Shown here: positions 1 through 6,004 of the stretch, piece by piece | How the letters are laid out: each line of letters starts with the position of its first letter | How positions within the stretch are numbered: position 1 is the first letter of the stretch | The notes under the pieces: generated by a model | Told to the model about the DNA's origin: nothing | The model's input: the letters and a program-made list of their open reading frames with translations, nothing else | The model's database searches: none | Made by a program: the position numbers and the translations under genes | Assembly (NCBI GenBank): GCA_963643985.1 | Contig: CAVINP010000068.1 | Span: forward strand, 1 to 11,157 | DNA length: 11,157 nt | Reading direction: 5' to 3' | DNA from: SFTH01 sp963643985 | GTDB taxonomy: Bacteria > Bacillota > Clostridia > Christensenellales > Aristaeellaceae

Positions 1-706
1 GGCTGATGAAGAACTCGGCAATGCCCGTGCGCTCAAGGAAGGCACCGAAGATGATAAACACGACGATGTACTTGGCGCAGACGTTGACGGGTGTTGAGAG
101 TATGCCGCTGTCGGCGTAGAAGAGCTTGTAGACGATCAGCGAAATGCCCTTCGTGAAGCCGTTCTTCGTGCACATCTTGATGACGGTGTAGATCATGAAC
201 GCACCGGCCACGCAGAGTATCGGTATGCCGACGCAGCGGCGGCAGAGCTCGGCCAGAGCCAGCATGCCGATAAGACCGATGACGATGTAGGCGGTGCTCT
301 GCGTCACGCGCAGCGCCATGTTCACGACGGTCTGGGCGGTGAAGGTGTAATAGAAGAAGGCACCGGCACCGACGATCATCAGGAGAATGTCATACCAGGG
401 CATGTAGTTGACCTTCATCACGCCCTTCTTGGCGGGATAGGTCAGATAGCCGATCACTAGCACCGCGCCCACAAAGCTGGAGAGGCGCGCCTGCTCGAGA
501 AAGTTTGCAAAGAGTGTGCTGTACAGGCAGAAGAGCGCAAATACGATGGCCACGGCCGAAACGATAAGCTTTGGCTTGCCCTCCCATATGCGAACGTTCG
601 ATTCACGGTCATACTTGCGCATGATCTCCTCGACGTCCGCAGCCGTGCCGACTTCTACATCCTGCACCGGCGGCTTGACGTTGGCATTGTCCTTCTCTGA
701 ACTCAT
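1..706 (-). CDS. TRAP transporter fused permease, N-terminal part (partial)
   Basis: Membrane subunit of a tripartite ATP-independent periplasmic (TRAP) transporter of the fused small-plus-large (4TM/12TM) type. Such subunits import organic acids or amino acids using an ion gradient and a binding protein. I translated 235 residues; the C-terminal part lies beyond the left edge. A charged cytoplasmic N-terminus of about 50 residues contains KYDRESNVRIWEG, a pattern usual before the first helix in this family. At least five hydrophobic segments follow (about residues 52-70, 76-90, 105-120, 130-150 and 155-175). Near the cut end is FGAFLERTGIAEFF, a typical DctM-type segment. The ATG at 706-704 is preceded by AAGGGGG. 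The gene lies 135 bp downstream of a TAXI binding-protein gene on the same strand, the standard pairing, so the two should be co-transcribed. The substrate cannot be told from sequence. Confidence 0.9.
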   Translation of the reverse strand, partial: MSSEKDNANVKPPVQDVEVGTAADVEEIMRKYDRESNVRIWEGKPKLIVSAVAIVFALFCLYSTLFANFLEQARLSSFVGAVLVIGYLTYPAKKGVMKVNYMPWYDILLMIVGAGAFFYYTFTAQTVVNMALRVTQSTAYIVIGLIGMLALAELCRRCVGIPILCVAGAFMIYTVIKMCTKNGFTKGISLIVYKLFYADSGILSTPVNVCAKYIVVFIIFGAFLERTGIAEFFIS

Positions 707-751
707 TCGTTGTCCCCCTTTTCTTTTTGTTACTCTCTATTTCATAGCAGA

Positions 752-779
752 GGACTAGGGCAAAAGGCTGCCTTAGTCC
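752..779 (-). promoter_or_regulatory. Intercistronic hairpin between TAXI and permease genes
   Basis: An inverted repeat has 10-bp arms at 752-761 and 770-779 (GGACTAGGGC and GCCTTAGTCC, one G-T wobble on the plus strand) and an 8-nt loop. In the minus-strand mRNA it lies between the binding-protein stop and the permease SD. It is not followed by a clear T-run, so it is not a classical terminator. In analogous transport operons such a stem protects the upstream message or lets only part of the transcripts continue, giving more binding protein than permease. That role is inferred. Confidence 0.5.
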
Positions 780-841
780 CCAAATGCTATGTATTTGTGC
801 TCATTGCGACCGATTCGGGCGCTAAGAACGCGCCAAGAAAT

Positions 842-1792
842 TTATTCGGCCGTCTGGACGGTGATGCCCTTCTCGGCGAAGTACTTGGCAGCGCCGGCAT
901 GATAGGGCAGGCCGCACTCGGAAGCGTAGGTGAGATCCAGTTCGGCTCCCTTGGCATGCAGGGCGGCGATGGCTTCGGTATTCTCAAAGATGGTAGAAAC
1001 GAAGGTGTAGGCGTCCTCCTCGGACACATCGCCGTTGGCGATCACGATGGCCTTCACAGCCACGGTGGTGACATCCGCGTCGATGCCGTCATAGGTGCCG
1101 GCCGGGATGGTGCACTCGGTATAGGCGGCGTTGAGCTCCTTGAGCTTGGCGATGTGCTCTTCGTCAACGCTGACCAGATATGCGCCCTTGGTGGAGCAGA
1201 GGTCAACCACGGCGGTGGTCGGTGCGCCCGCAACGACGAAGTACGCATCGATCTTGCCATCCTTCAGCGCTTCGGTGGAATCCGCGAAGGAGAGGTACTG
1301 GGGATTGATGTCGTCGATGGTCATGTCATAGGCGGCCAGGAAGTCCATGGCGTTGAAGTACACGCCGGAGCCGGCTGCGCCGATGGAAACGTTCTTGCCC
1401 TTGAGGTCTTCCATGGACTTGATCTCGGGGTCACAGGTGACCAGCTGCACGGTCTCATTGTACAGGGCGGCCAGTGCGGTGAAAGAGGTGATGGGCTTGC
1501 CTTCATACTGCTCGAAGTTCAGGCCGTTGTAGGCATAGTATGCCACGTCGGACTGAACGAAGCCCAGCTGAGCCAGACCCATGTCCAGCATATCGATGTT
1601 GGCGGCAGAGCCTTCGCCGGCCACTGCGTTGACCTGCAGATCGGAGTTTTCGGATACATACTGAGCCAGCACGCTGCCGAAAGCGTAGTAGGTGCCGGAA
1701 GTATTGCCGGTGGTGAAGTCGAGCTCTGCAAACGCAGAAGCGCAGCCCAGCGTCAGAACCAACGCAAGCAGGATAGCCAGAGTCTTTTTCAT
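842..1792 (-). CDS. TAXI family TRAP transporter solute-binding protein
   Basis: Extracytoplasmic receptor of a TRAP transporter, 316 residues, a normal length for the TAXI (TRAP-associated extracytoplasmic immunogenic) family. Residues 1-22 form a signal peptide (two Lys, a Leu/Ala-rich core, likely cut after AFA). A Cys at residue 17 is not in a good lipobox, since the residues before it are T-L-G. The mature protein opens with the family signature FTTGNTSGTYYAFGSVLAQY (about 26-45). It then shows the two-lobed binding-protein pattern, including a segment reading DLKGKNVSIGAAGSGVYFNA and the DAYFVVAGAP strand in the second half. The start is the ATG at 1792-1790, because it gives a proper signal peptide and has GGGGGG 8 nt upstream. 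An earlier in-frame ATG at 1837 lies inside the predicted operator. The permease gene follows, and the ligand is unknown. Confidence 0.93.
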   Translation of the reverse strand: MKKTLAILLALVLTLGCASAFAELDFTTGNTSGTYYAFGSVLAQYVSENSDLQVNAVAGEGSAANIDMLDMGLAQLGFVQSDVAYYAYNGLNFEQYEGKPITSFTALAALYNETVQLVTCDPEIKSMEDLKGKNVSIGAAGSGVYFNAMDFLAAYDMTIDDINPQYLSFADSTEALKDGKIDAYFVVAGAPTTAVVDLCSTKGAYLVSVDEEHIAKLKELNAAYTECTIPAGTYDGIDADVTTVAVKAIVIANGDVSEEDAYTFVSTIFENTEAIAALHAKGAELDLTYASECGLPYHAGAAKYFAEKGITVQTAE

Positions 1793-1821
1793 CGTAATGT
1801 CCCCCCATTTAATATTGCTTG

Positions 1822-1849
1822 TATGAACCGAAATCAAATTCTGTTCATA
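1822..1849. promoter_or_regulatory. Palindromic operator candidate at the TRAP operon start site
   Basis: Two 11-bp arms, TATGAACcGAA (1822-1832) and TTCtGTTCATA (1839-1849), are exact inverted complements except for one position (lower case), around the 6-bp centre ATCAAA. The palindrome begins directly downstream of the -10 box and covers the predicted transcription start. This is the usual place for a repressor of the GntR, LacI or TetR kind. No regulator gene is visible in the window. The symmetry is seen directly; the operator role is inferred. Confidence 0.55.
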
Positions 1850-1854
1850 ATACC

Positions 1855-1883
1855 ATTATACACCATCATGAATCTACAATCAA
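1855..1883 (-). promoter_or_regulatory. Promoter of the TAXI-TRAP operon
   Basis: On the minus strand TTGATT (1883-1878) and TATAAT (1860-1855) are separated by 17 bp. A TG dinucleotide precedes the -10, giving an extended -10. The predicted start is near 1848, about 56 nt before the ATG. A 28-bp palindrome sits exactly at that start. Confidence 0.75.
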
Positions 1884-1930
1884 TAGGTTAAGACGATTTT
1901 CTGTAAATATTTTTATTTGTCTTTAACACA

Positions 1931-1959
1931 CGGACACGAACGCCGATATACGTTATAAT
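1931..1959 (+). promoter_or_regulatory. Candidate plus-strand intergenic promoter
   Basis: CGGACA (1931-1936, four matches to TTGACA) and a perfect TATAAT (1954-1959) are separated by 17 bp, so transcription would start near 1966. No protein gene lies downstream on this strand. The -10 lies inside a short inverted repeat, CGCCGAT and ATTGGCG (1941-1947 and 1958-1964), followed by GTTTTT. The site could therefore instead be a small terminator. Confidence 0.35.
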
Positions 1960-2210
1960 TGGCGGTTTTTGCGGACGGCATTCCGATTTGTTAACGCGAT
2001 CATCGATATCGGACTGAAGGATTAACGCAGACAAGATGCATATAAGGCTCATTATTGGCGGTTTCTTTGCCGATTTTGAATCAAAATAAGCAAATCGGAC
2101 CGGAAACGGAAAACAGGCAGTATGCATTTAATGCAAAGCGGATGTATATTTATGAGCAGTGGAGGACCGGGGATCGGGGAATACGACAGTGATTAGCGGA
2201 TAGTGGCCGA

Positions 2211-2284
2211 TGGTCAGTGAAATAGTGCGGTGATGATCGGCAGCTCAAGCCATTCAACTGACCACTGATCATTGACCGCTTTTT
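2211..2284 (+). terminator. Terminator-like structure with two alternative stems
   Basis: One stem pairs GCGGT-ATGATC (2227-2238) with GATCAT-ACCGC (2267-2279), with small bulges, and is followed at once by TTTTT (2280-2284), as in an intrinsic terminator. A competing 8-bp stem pairs TGGTCAGT (2211-2218) with ACTGACCA (2257-2264) and overlaps the first in space. Only one can fold fully, an arrangement reminiscent of attenuators. Nothing is encoded downstream on this strand, so it would end a non-coding transcript. Confidence 0.45.
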
Positions 2285-2297
2285 ACTCCCCGGCATT

Positions 2298-2335
2298 CCG
2301 TAAAAACAAAAACGCGAAGGCCCGAAAGCCTTCGC
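2298..2335 (-). terminator. Rho-independent terminator of the nucleotidyltransferase gene
   Basis: A perfect 8-bp stem GCGAAGGC/GCCTTCGC (2314-2321 and 2328-2335) has a 6-nt loop. In minus-strand reading it is followed by GTTTTTGTTTTTA. It lies 11 bp after the stop codon of the gene at 2347-3246. Confidence 0.9.
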
Positions 2336-2346
2336 ATCAAAGCGTT

Positions 2347-3246
2347 TCACAGTTGCCCGGGGTAGTCTCCTGCCTCAATCAGCTCCCGTATCCTGCTTTG
2401 CGTCTCCTGCTTGTCCTGATGATAGGTCATGCCAAACCAGCGATCCCTTGTCGGCAGCACGCGTACGCGGCCCGGTCCCCGGGCGATCATTCCGGCAATG
2501 GCTTCGGGCAGAAGATATTCCTTCGTGAGCGCCTGATCGCCCAGTCCGGCCAGAAACGGGGTAAAATTCGCATCCAGATAGTCGATGAGCGCGGGCGAGA
2601 AGCCCCAGATGTTCATCGATACCAGTGCATCGGCCGCAGCATACCGCCCCTCGGGCTCGATGTAGGGCTTGCCGTCCTTCAGCACGATGCCGCGCGTCTC
2701 CTTCAGATCCATGAGCCAGCCGTCATCATCCGCACAGCAGATGCCGCGCGTGACCGCGCCCGCAGGAGAGACGGTATTGCCCAGCACGTAGCCCGCCATG
2801 CAACCGTCCAGTGCGCCGTGCCCGTCACTGTGAATCAGGTAATTGTGTATCAGACTAAAGGCTTCCGGGCCGTAGTAGTCGTCCGCATTGAGCACGCAAA
2901 ACGGCGTTGTGACCACGCCGCGGCAGGCCCGGACCGCCTGTGCCGTGCCCCAGGGCTTGACGCGTCCCTCGGGCAGAGCAAAGCCCGACGGCAGATCGCT
3001 CAGATCCTGATATACGTATCGCACATCGCAGTGCCGCGCCAGCCGCCTGCCCACACCCTCGCGAAACTGCATCTCCAGGTCGCGCCGTATGATGAGCACG
3101 ATCCTGTCAAAGCCGGCCTTGAGCGCATCGTAGGCAGCATACTCCATCAGCACCTCGCCGCAGGGACCCACGGGTTCTATCTGTTTCACGCCGCCGCCAA
3201 AGCGCGAGCCGAAGCCCGCCGCCATAAAGACGAGTGTCGTTTCCAT
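2347..3246 (-). CDS. Nucleotidyltransferase family protein (sugar-1-phosphate NTP transferase type)
   Basis: Predicted cytoplasmic enzyme of 299 residues with a GT-A-like NTP_transferase fold. This family joins a nucleoside triphosphate to a sugar or small-alcohol phosphate, giving activated precursors for polysaccharide or cell-envelope synthesis. The N-terminal nucleotide loop MAAGFGSRFGG (8-18) with Lys21, WGTAQAV (99-105) and the metal-binding NADDYYG (120-126) are all present. MNIWGFSP and KEYLLPEAI later in the protein are usual for the branch found in gut Clostridia. The start ATG (3246-3244) has AAAGGAAA about 7 nt upstream. The gene is alone, with its own promoter and terminator. Relatives often sit beside a choline kinase-like phosphotransferase, which is absent here, so the acceptor remains open. 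It is not a typical GalU, GlmU or RfbA by its diverged nucleotide loop. Confidence 0.85.
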   Translation of the reverse strand: METTLVFMAAGFGSRFGGGVKQIEPVGPCGEVLMEYAAYDALKAGFDRIVLIIRRDLEMQFREGVGRRLARHCDVRYVYQDLSDLPSGFALPEGRVKPWGTAQAVRACRGVVTTPFCVLNADDYYGPEAFSLIHNYLIHSDGHGALDGCMAGYVLGNTVSPAGAVTRGICCADDDGWLMDLKETRGIVLKDGKPYIEPEGRYAAADALVSMNIWGFSPALIDYLDANFTPFLAGLGDQALTKEYLLPEAIAGMIARGPGRVRVLPTRDRWFGMTYHQDKQETQSRIRELIEAGDYPGQL

Positions 3247-3283
3247 CAGACTGTTTCCTTTCGAATGTTATTACGATGTAGTC

Positions 3284-3312
3284 ATTTTACACCATATACG
3301 CGAAAAAAGCAA
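3284..3312 (-). promoter_or_regulatory. Promoter of the nucleotidyltransferase gene
   Basis: In minus-strand reading TTGCTT (3312-3307) and TAAAAT (3289-3284, with TG in front) are separated by 17 bp. The predicted start is near 3277, about 30 nt before the ATG. The -35 box lies in the T-tract of the terminator of the upstream gene, so terminator and promoter are packed on the same bases. Confidence 0.6.
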
Positions 3313-3346
3313 GCATGCGCGAAATCTGCCGGTCTCGCGCATGCTT
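3303..3346 (-). terminator. Rho-independent terminator of the VanW-domain gene
   Basis: A perfect 12-bp inverted repeat, AAGCATGCGCGA (3311-3322) and TCGCGCATGCTT (3335-3346), is followed on the minus strand by GC and six T residues (3308-3303). It begins 7 bp after the stop of the VanW-domain gene. Confidence 0.92.
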
Positions 3347-3352
3347 CGGGGG

Positions 3353-3952
3353 TCATTCTTCGGTTTCGGGTTCTTCTTCGGCGGGCACTTCATCCTCCGG
3401 TGGGAGTTCCGTTTCCTCGGGCGGCACTTCCGTTGCCTCGGGTTCAATGAGGGACAGTTTGCAGTAGACATTGCTGTCATCGCGCCAGAGGCTGATGATC
3501 ACGTTGCCGCCGTGATTGATGAAGCGGAAATCCGTCGCCTGACGGTAGTCGGTCATCACGGCGTCCTGCTCGTGTGCCACATAGTTTTCGCAGAAGTCCG
3601 AGCCGTAGGTGGTTTTTTCCACCACTTCCATGTCCGCCATCTGCTTGATGGCCAGATAGATCGTGGTGGCGACCTGGGCTACGCCGCCGCCGACCACCTC
3701 CACGCCGCGCCCGTTCGGTGCACTGCGGTAGCCGCGTGCTTCGCTGCGCTCCCCGACGGTTGCGTTGAAGGAGAAGGTCTCGCCGCTGTCCAGCTCCAGG
3801 TCATTGATCGATTCGATACAGGTATCCAGATTGTTTAAATAGGCGTCGTGGTCATCACCCTCCACGGTGATGGGCGTAAACGCCTCGGCCAGTGCCGATG
3901 CGGATGCCGTAAGCAGCACCGCGGCCAGCACGATTGCCGTCACTCTTTTCAT
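3353..3952 (-). CDS. Secreted minimal VanW-domain protein with acidic tail
   Basis: A 199-residue exported protein. Residues 1-22 form a signal peptide ending ALA. Residues about 35-168 match the VanW domain known from vancomycin-resistance clusters and YoaR-like proteins, whose biochemical role is still unsettled. Recognisable parts are INDLELDSGETFSFN (about 49-63), VGERSEARGY (67-75) and GGGVAQVATTIY (88-99). Most VanW proteins have Cys in GGGxCQ; here it is Ala92. The N-terminal peptidoglycan-binding repeats and the G5 domain of larger homologues are missing. The C-terminus (171-199) is a low-complexity Glu/Pro tail. The ATG at 3952-3950 is chosen over one 18 codons earlier because AGAGGTGAG lies just upstream and the signal peptide then starts properly. 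The gene is monocistronic, with its own promoter and terminator. It is not evidence of vancomycin resistance. Confidence 0.85.
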   Translation of the reverse strand: MKRVTAIVLAAVLLTASASALAEAFTPITVEGDDHDAYLNNLDTCIESINDLELDSGETFSFNATVGERSEARGYRSAPNGRGVEVVGGGVAQVATTIYLAIKQMADMEVVEKTTYGSDFCENYVAHEQDAVMTDYRQATDFRFINHGGNVIISLWRDDSNVYCKLSLIEPEATEVPPEETELPPEDEVPAEEEPETEE

Positions 3953-3996
3953 GACAAGCTCACCTCTTGCATTCACTCTTTTCGAATGCAGGCGAT

Positions 3997-4025
3997 ACTT
4001 TATCACAAACCGTCGCGTTTTTCAA
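3997..4025 (-). promoter_or_regulatory. Promoter of the VanW-domain gene
   Basis: TTGAAA (4025-4020) and TAAAGT (4002-3997) are separated by 17 bp on the minus strand. The predicted start is near 3990, about 38 nt upstream of the ATG. A 7-bp inverted repeat (3968-3974 and 3984-3990) lies at the very 5' end of the predicted message, before the SD. Confidence 0.6.
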
Positions 4026-4082
4026 TAGTGTATCGGCGTCACTTGGGTTAATTTCCTACAAAAATCGGGCTGCTTTGTTAAA

Positions 4083-4973
4083 CTATTGCCCGTCCTTTGC
4101 CATCTCCAGCACGTCCCAGATGCGCTGAAGATCATCCTGGCTGTAATAGTAGAGCGTCAGACGGCCGCTCTCCTGCGTGCCTTCCAGCCGCGCACGCGTG
4201 CCGAAAAGTTCGCGTGCCATGCCCTCGAGCTTGCCGAACTGCTGATCGCGCAGCTTTGCGGGCTTGGGCGGACGCTCGTTGACGGGCTGGGCGCAGATGC
4301 GCTCCAGCTGGCGCACCGACCAGCCCTGCTGCACGGTAAGGTTGGCCAGTTGCACCTGCCGCCGCCTGTCGTCCAGACCTGCCAGCGCGCGCGCGTGCCC
4401 CGCGGAGAGCTTGCCGTCGATGACGAACTGCTGCACGCTCTGCTCCAGATTGAGCAGCCTCAGCAGGTTTGCGACCGCAGAGCGGCTCTTGCCCAGGCGT
4501 TCCGCCACCTTTTCCTGCGTCAGTGCGCTCTCTTCCATCAGATGTCTGATGCCCTGCGCCTCTTCAATGGCGTTGAGATCGTCGCGCTGCAGGTTTTCAA
4601 TCAGCGCAGCCTCCAGACGGCGCTGCACATCCCAGTCACGCACGATGGCCGGTATCTCTTCCAGACCTGCCATGCGGCTGGCGCGATAGCGGCGCTCACC
4701 CGCGATGATCTGATATCTTTCGCCCACGGCACAGACGATGATCGGCTGAATCACGCCCACGGAGGCGATGGATGCGGCCAGTTCCTTGAGCGCGTCCTCG
4801 TCAAAGCTGCGCCGCGGCTGCTCGCTGTTGGGATCCACCAGGCGTATGGGCAGCATGCGCACCGCATCGCCGGTCTGCGCCGCCTCTTCCTGCTTGTTTT
4901 CCTGCTCGATCACGTCGTCGCCCAGCAGAGCGCCCAGACCGCGCCCCAGACCGCGCTGTACTTTCTTTGCCAT
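4083..4973 (-). CDS. parB: Chromosome partitioning protein ParB (Spo0J-like)
   Basis: DNA-binding CTPase-type clamp that loads at parS sites and spreads along DNA, working with ParA in origin segregation. At 296 residues it has the usual Spo0J length. The N-terminus has the ParA-activating motif RGLGRGLGALLG (7-18). The N-terminal domain includes PIRLVDPNSEQPRRSFDE (about 42-59) and the CTP-binding box GERRYRAS (92-99). ENLQRDDLNAIEEAQ (126-140) leads into a helix-turn-helix, LTQEKVAERLGKSRSAVANL (151-170), that reads parS. The C-terminus carries the dimerisation region. The ATG is 4 nt after the parA stop, with GAGGT inside the end of parA, so translation is likely coupled. No terminator is visible directly after the stop. 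I found no good parS sequence in the window. Confidence 0.96.
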   Translation of the reverse strand: MAKKVQRGLGRGLGALLGDDVIEQENKQEEAAQTGDAVRMLPIRLVDPNSEQPRRSFDEDALKELAASIASVGVIQPIIVCAVGERYQIIAGERRYRASRMAGLEEIPAIVRDWDVQRRLEAALIENLQRDDLNAIEEAQGIRHLMEESALTQEKVAERLGKSRSAVANLLRLLNLEQSVQQFVIDGKLSAGHARALAGLDDRRRQVQLANLTVQQGWSVRQLERICAQPVNERPPKPAKLRDQQFGKLEGMARELFGTRARLEGTQESGRLTLYYYSQDDLQRIWDVLEMAKDGQ

Positions 4974-4977
4974 GCTG

Positions 4978-5742
4978 TTATACCTCGTTTCTGCCGATCA
5001 GTTCCCCGGCCAGTTCGCCGTAGGCCTTTGCGCCGATGCAGCGTGCGTCGTAGAGATGGATGGGCTTGCCGTAGCTGGGTGCCTCGCTCAGGCGAATGTT
5101 GCGCGGGATCATGGTCTCGAAGACCTCGTTGGGGAAGTGCGCACGCACCTCCTGTACCACCTGCGCACAGAGATTCGTTCGCGCGTCGAACATGGTCAGC
5201 AGTATGCCCTCGATGGTAAGCGCCGGGTTAAGCTTGCGGCGCATGAGCTTTATGGTGTTCATCAGCTGTCCCAGACCCTCCAGCGCATAGTATTCGCACT
5301 GGATGGGTATCAGCACGCTGTCGGCGGCGGTGAGCGCGTTGAGTGTCAGCAGGCTCAGCGACGGCGGACAGTCTATAAATATGAAGTCATATTTTTCGCG
5401 CAGTGCCTCAAGCGCGTTTTTGAGCAGCATCTCGCGCTCGTCCATGCCCACCAGTTCGATCTCCGCGCCCGCCAGCTCTATGGCGGTGGGGATAAGGTCG
5501 AGCGGGCCGTAGCCCGTCTCCAGCACCGCGTCCGCGGCCTGCGCCTCGCCCAGCAGCACGTCGTATATGGTGCTGCCCTGCGCATCATTCTGCCCCAGAC
5601 CGCTGGTGGCATTGCCCTGCGGGTCCATGTCCACCAGAAGTACGCGCTTGCCCTTTTCGGCCAGACAGGCCGCTAGATTGACGGCGGTGGTGGTCTTGCC
5701 GACCCCGCCCTTCTGATTTGCGATTGCTACGATCTTTGCCAA
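4978..5742 (-). CDS. parA: Chromosome partitioning ATPase ParA (Soj-like)
   Basis: Walker-type ATPase that binds DNA nonspecifically as an ATP dimer and is cleared by ParB, moving or regulating the origin region. The deviant Walker A box is KGGVGKTT (11-18) with signature Lys11. Walker A' is VDMDPQGN (37-44) and Walker B is FIFIDCPPS (120-128). About 254 residues is the normal size of chromosomal Soj. The start is uncertain. The conserved N-terminus begins (M)AKIVAIANQKGGVG, which points to a TTG codon at 5742-5740 with GGGTGG upstream. An in-frame ATG at 5763-5761 would add seven residues (MRNRVVA) and overlaps the stop of a possible small ORF. The open frame to 5979 has no support. The gene is first in the parA-parB operon and divergent from the HPr-like gene. 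Confidence 0.95.
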   Translation of the reverse strand: MAKIVAIANQKGGVGKTTTAVNLAACLAEKGKRVLLVDMDPQGNATSGLGQNDAQGSTIYDVLLGEAQAADAVLETGYGPLDLIPTAIELAGAEIELVGMDEREMLLKNALEALREKYDFIFIDCPPSLSLLTLNALTAADSVLIPIQCEYYALEGLGQLMNTIKLMRRKLNPALTIEGILLTMFDARTNLCAQVVQEVRAHFPNEVFETMIPRNIRLSEAPSYGKPIHLYDARCIGAKAYGELAGELIGRNEV

Positions 5743-5759
5743 TGCTACCACCCGATTCC

Positions 5760-5846
5760 TCATATGCATACATATCTGAATGATATTATATAAGAAAAGT
5801 ATATGACATACAAGCAGCAAAAAGCAACAACAAACAGACTTTTCAT
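5760..5846 (-). CDS. Possible 28-residue hydrophobic peptide upstream of parA
   Basis: The short frame starts MKSLFVVAFCCLYVIYFSYI and ends at a TGA that overlaps the upstream ATG of parA as ATGA (5763-5760). It has a good SD, AAGGGAA, about 6 nt before the ATG. The composition is that of a single membrane helix. Against it, the likely parA promoter lies inside the frame, so it would need a transcript starting further upstream (a TATAAT occurs on this strand at 5955-5950 without a clear -35). I do not recognise the peptide. It may be a leader, a small membrane protein or chance. Confidence 0.25.
   Translation of the reverse strand: MKSLFVVAFCCLYVIYFSYIISFRYVCI
5785..5813 (-). promoter_or_regulatory. 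Promoter of parA-parB
   Basis: TTGTAT (5813-5808) and a perfect TATAAT (5790-5785) are separated by 17 bp on the minus strand. Transcription would start near 5778, about 36 nt before the TTG start of parA. The position supports the short forms of ParA and makes the 333-codon open frame unlikely. Confidence 0.7.
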
Positions 5847-5919
5847 ATACGTTCCCTTCGTGCAGTACGGCAAAAACTTTTTCGAAAAAATTAAATATTT
5901 GTGAATGACGCAAAAACAC

Positions 5920-5948
5920 TTGAAAACGGGATGCGATCGCGCTATTCT
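5920..5948 (+). promoter_or_regulatory. Candidate promoter of the HPr-like gene
   Basis: TTGAAA (5920-5925) and TATTCT (5943-5948) are separated by 17 bp, with transcription starting near 5955, about 50 nt before the ATG. An additional TATACT at 5952-5957 lacks a -35 at the right distance. The region between the two divergent genes (5847-5919) also contains the short palindrome TTTTTCGAAAAA (5878-5889). Confidence 0.5.
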
Positions 5949-6004
5949 TATTATACTGAAATTTGTGCCTTGAGCACACACATCAGAAGGGGATTGTGCA
6001 GAAA

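Larger units (their letters stand above)
1884..2297. other. Long intergenic region, no supported gene
   Basis: This is an AT-richer stretch of about 414 bp between the TRAP promoter and the terminator of the nucleotidyltransferase. No open frame here has both a good ribosome site and a recognisable product. It holds a plus-strand promoter-like pair (1931-1959), an 11-bp direct repeat ATTGGCGGTTT (1958-1968 and 2054-2064), inverted copies of CCGATTT (2070-2076 and 2092-2098), and a large terminator-like hairpin at 2227-2284. Taken together these suggest a non-coding transcript on the plus strand, or a relic of a repeat. Confidence 0.5.

Noticed and set aside
1793..1837. Upstream ATG (1837) as the TAXI protein start
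   Set aside because: It would put 15 residues before a good signal peptide and has no SD. It also lies inside the palindrome at the predicted transcription start.
710..1891. 393-codon plus-strand open frame opposite the TAXI gene
   Set aside because: It is antisense to a clearly recognised gene, has no family motifs and no SD, and is explained by GC-rich codon usage on the other strand.
2272..3450. 392-codon plus-strand open frame opposite the nucleotidyltransferase
   Set aside because: It spans a convincing terminator and promoter of the minus-strand genes and has no recognisable domain.
4086..5676. Long plus-strand open frames opposite parA and parB
   Set aside because: They are shadows of strongly conserved ParA/ParB reading frames, with low-complexity Arg/Ser/Ala-rich translations.
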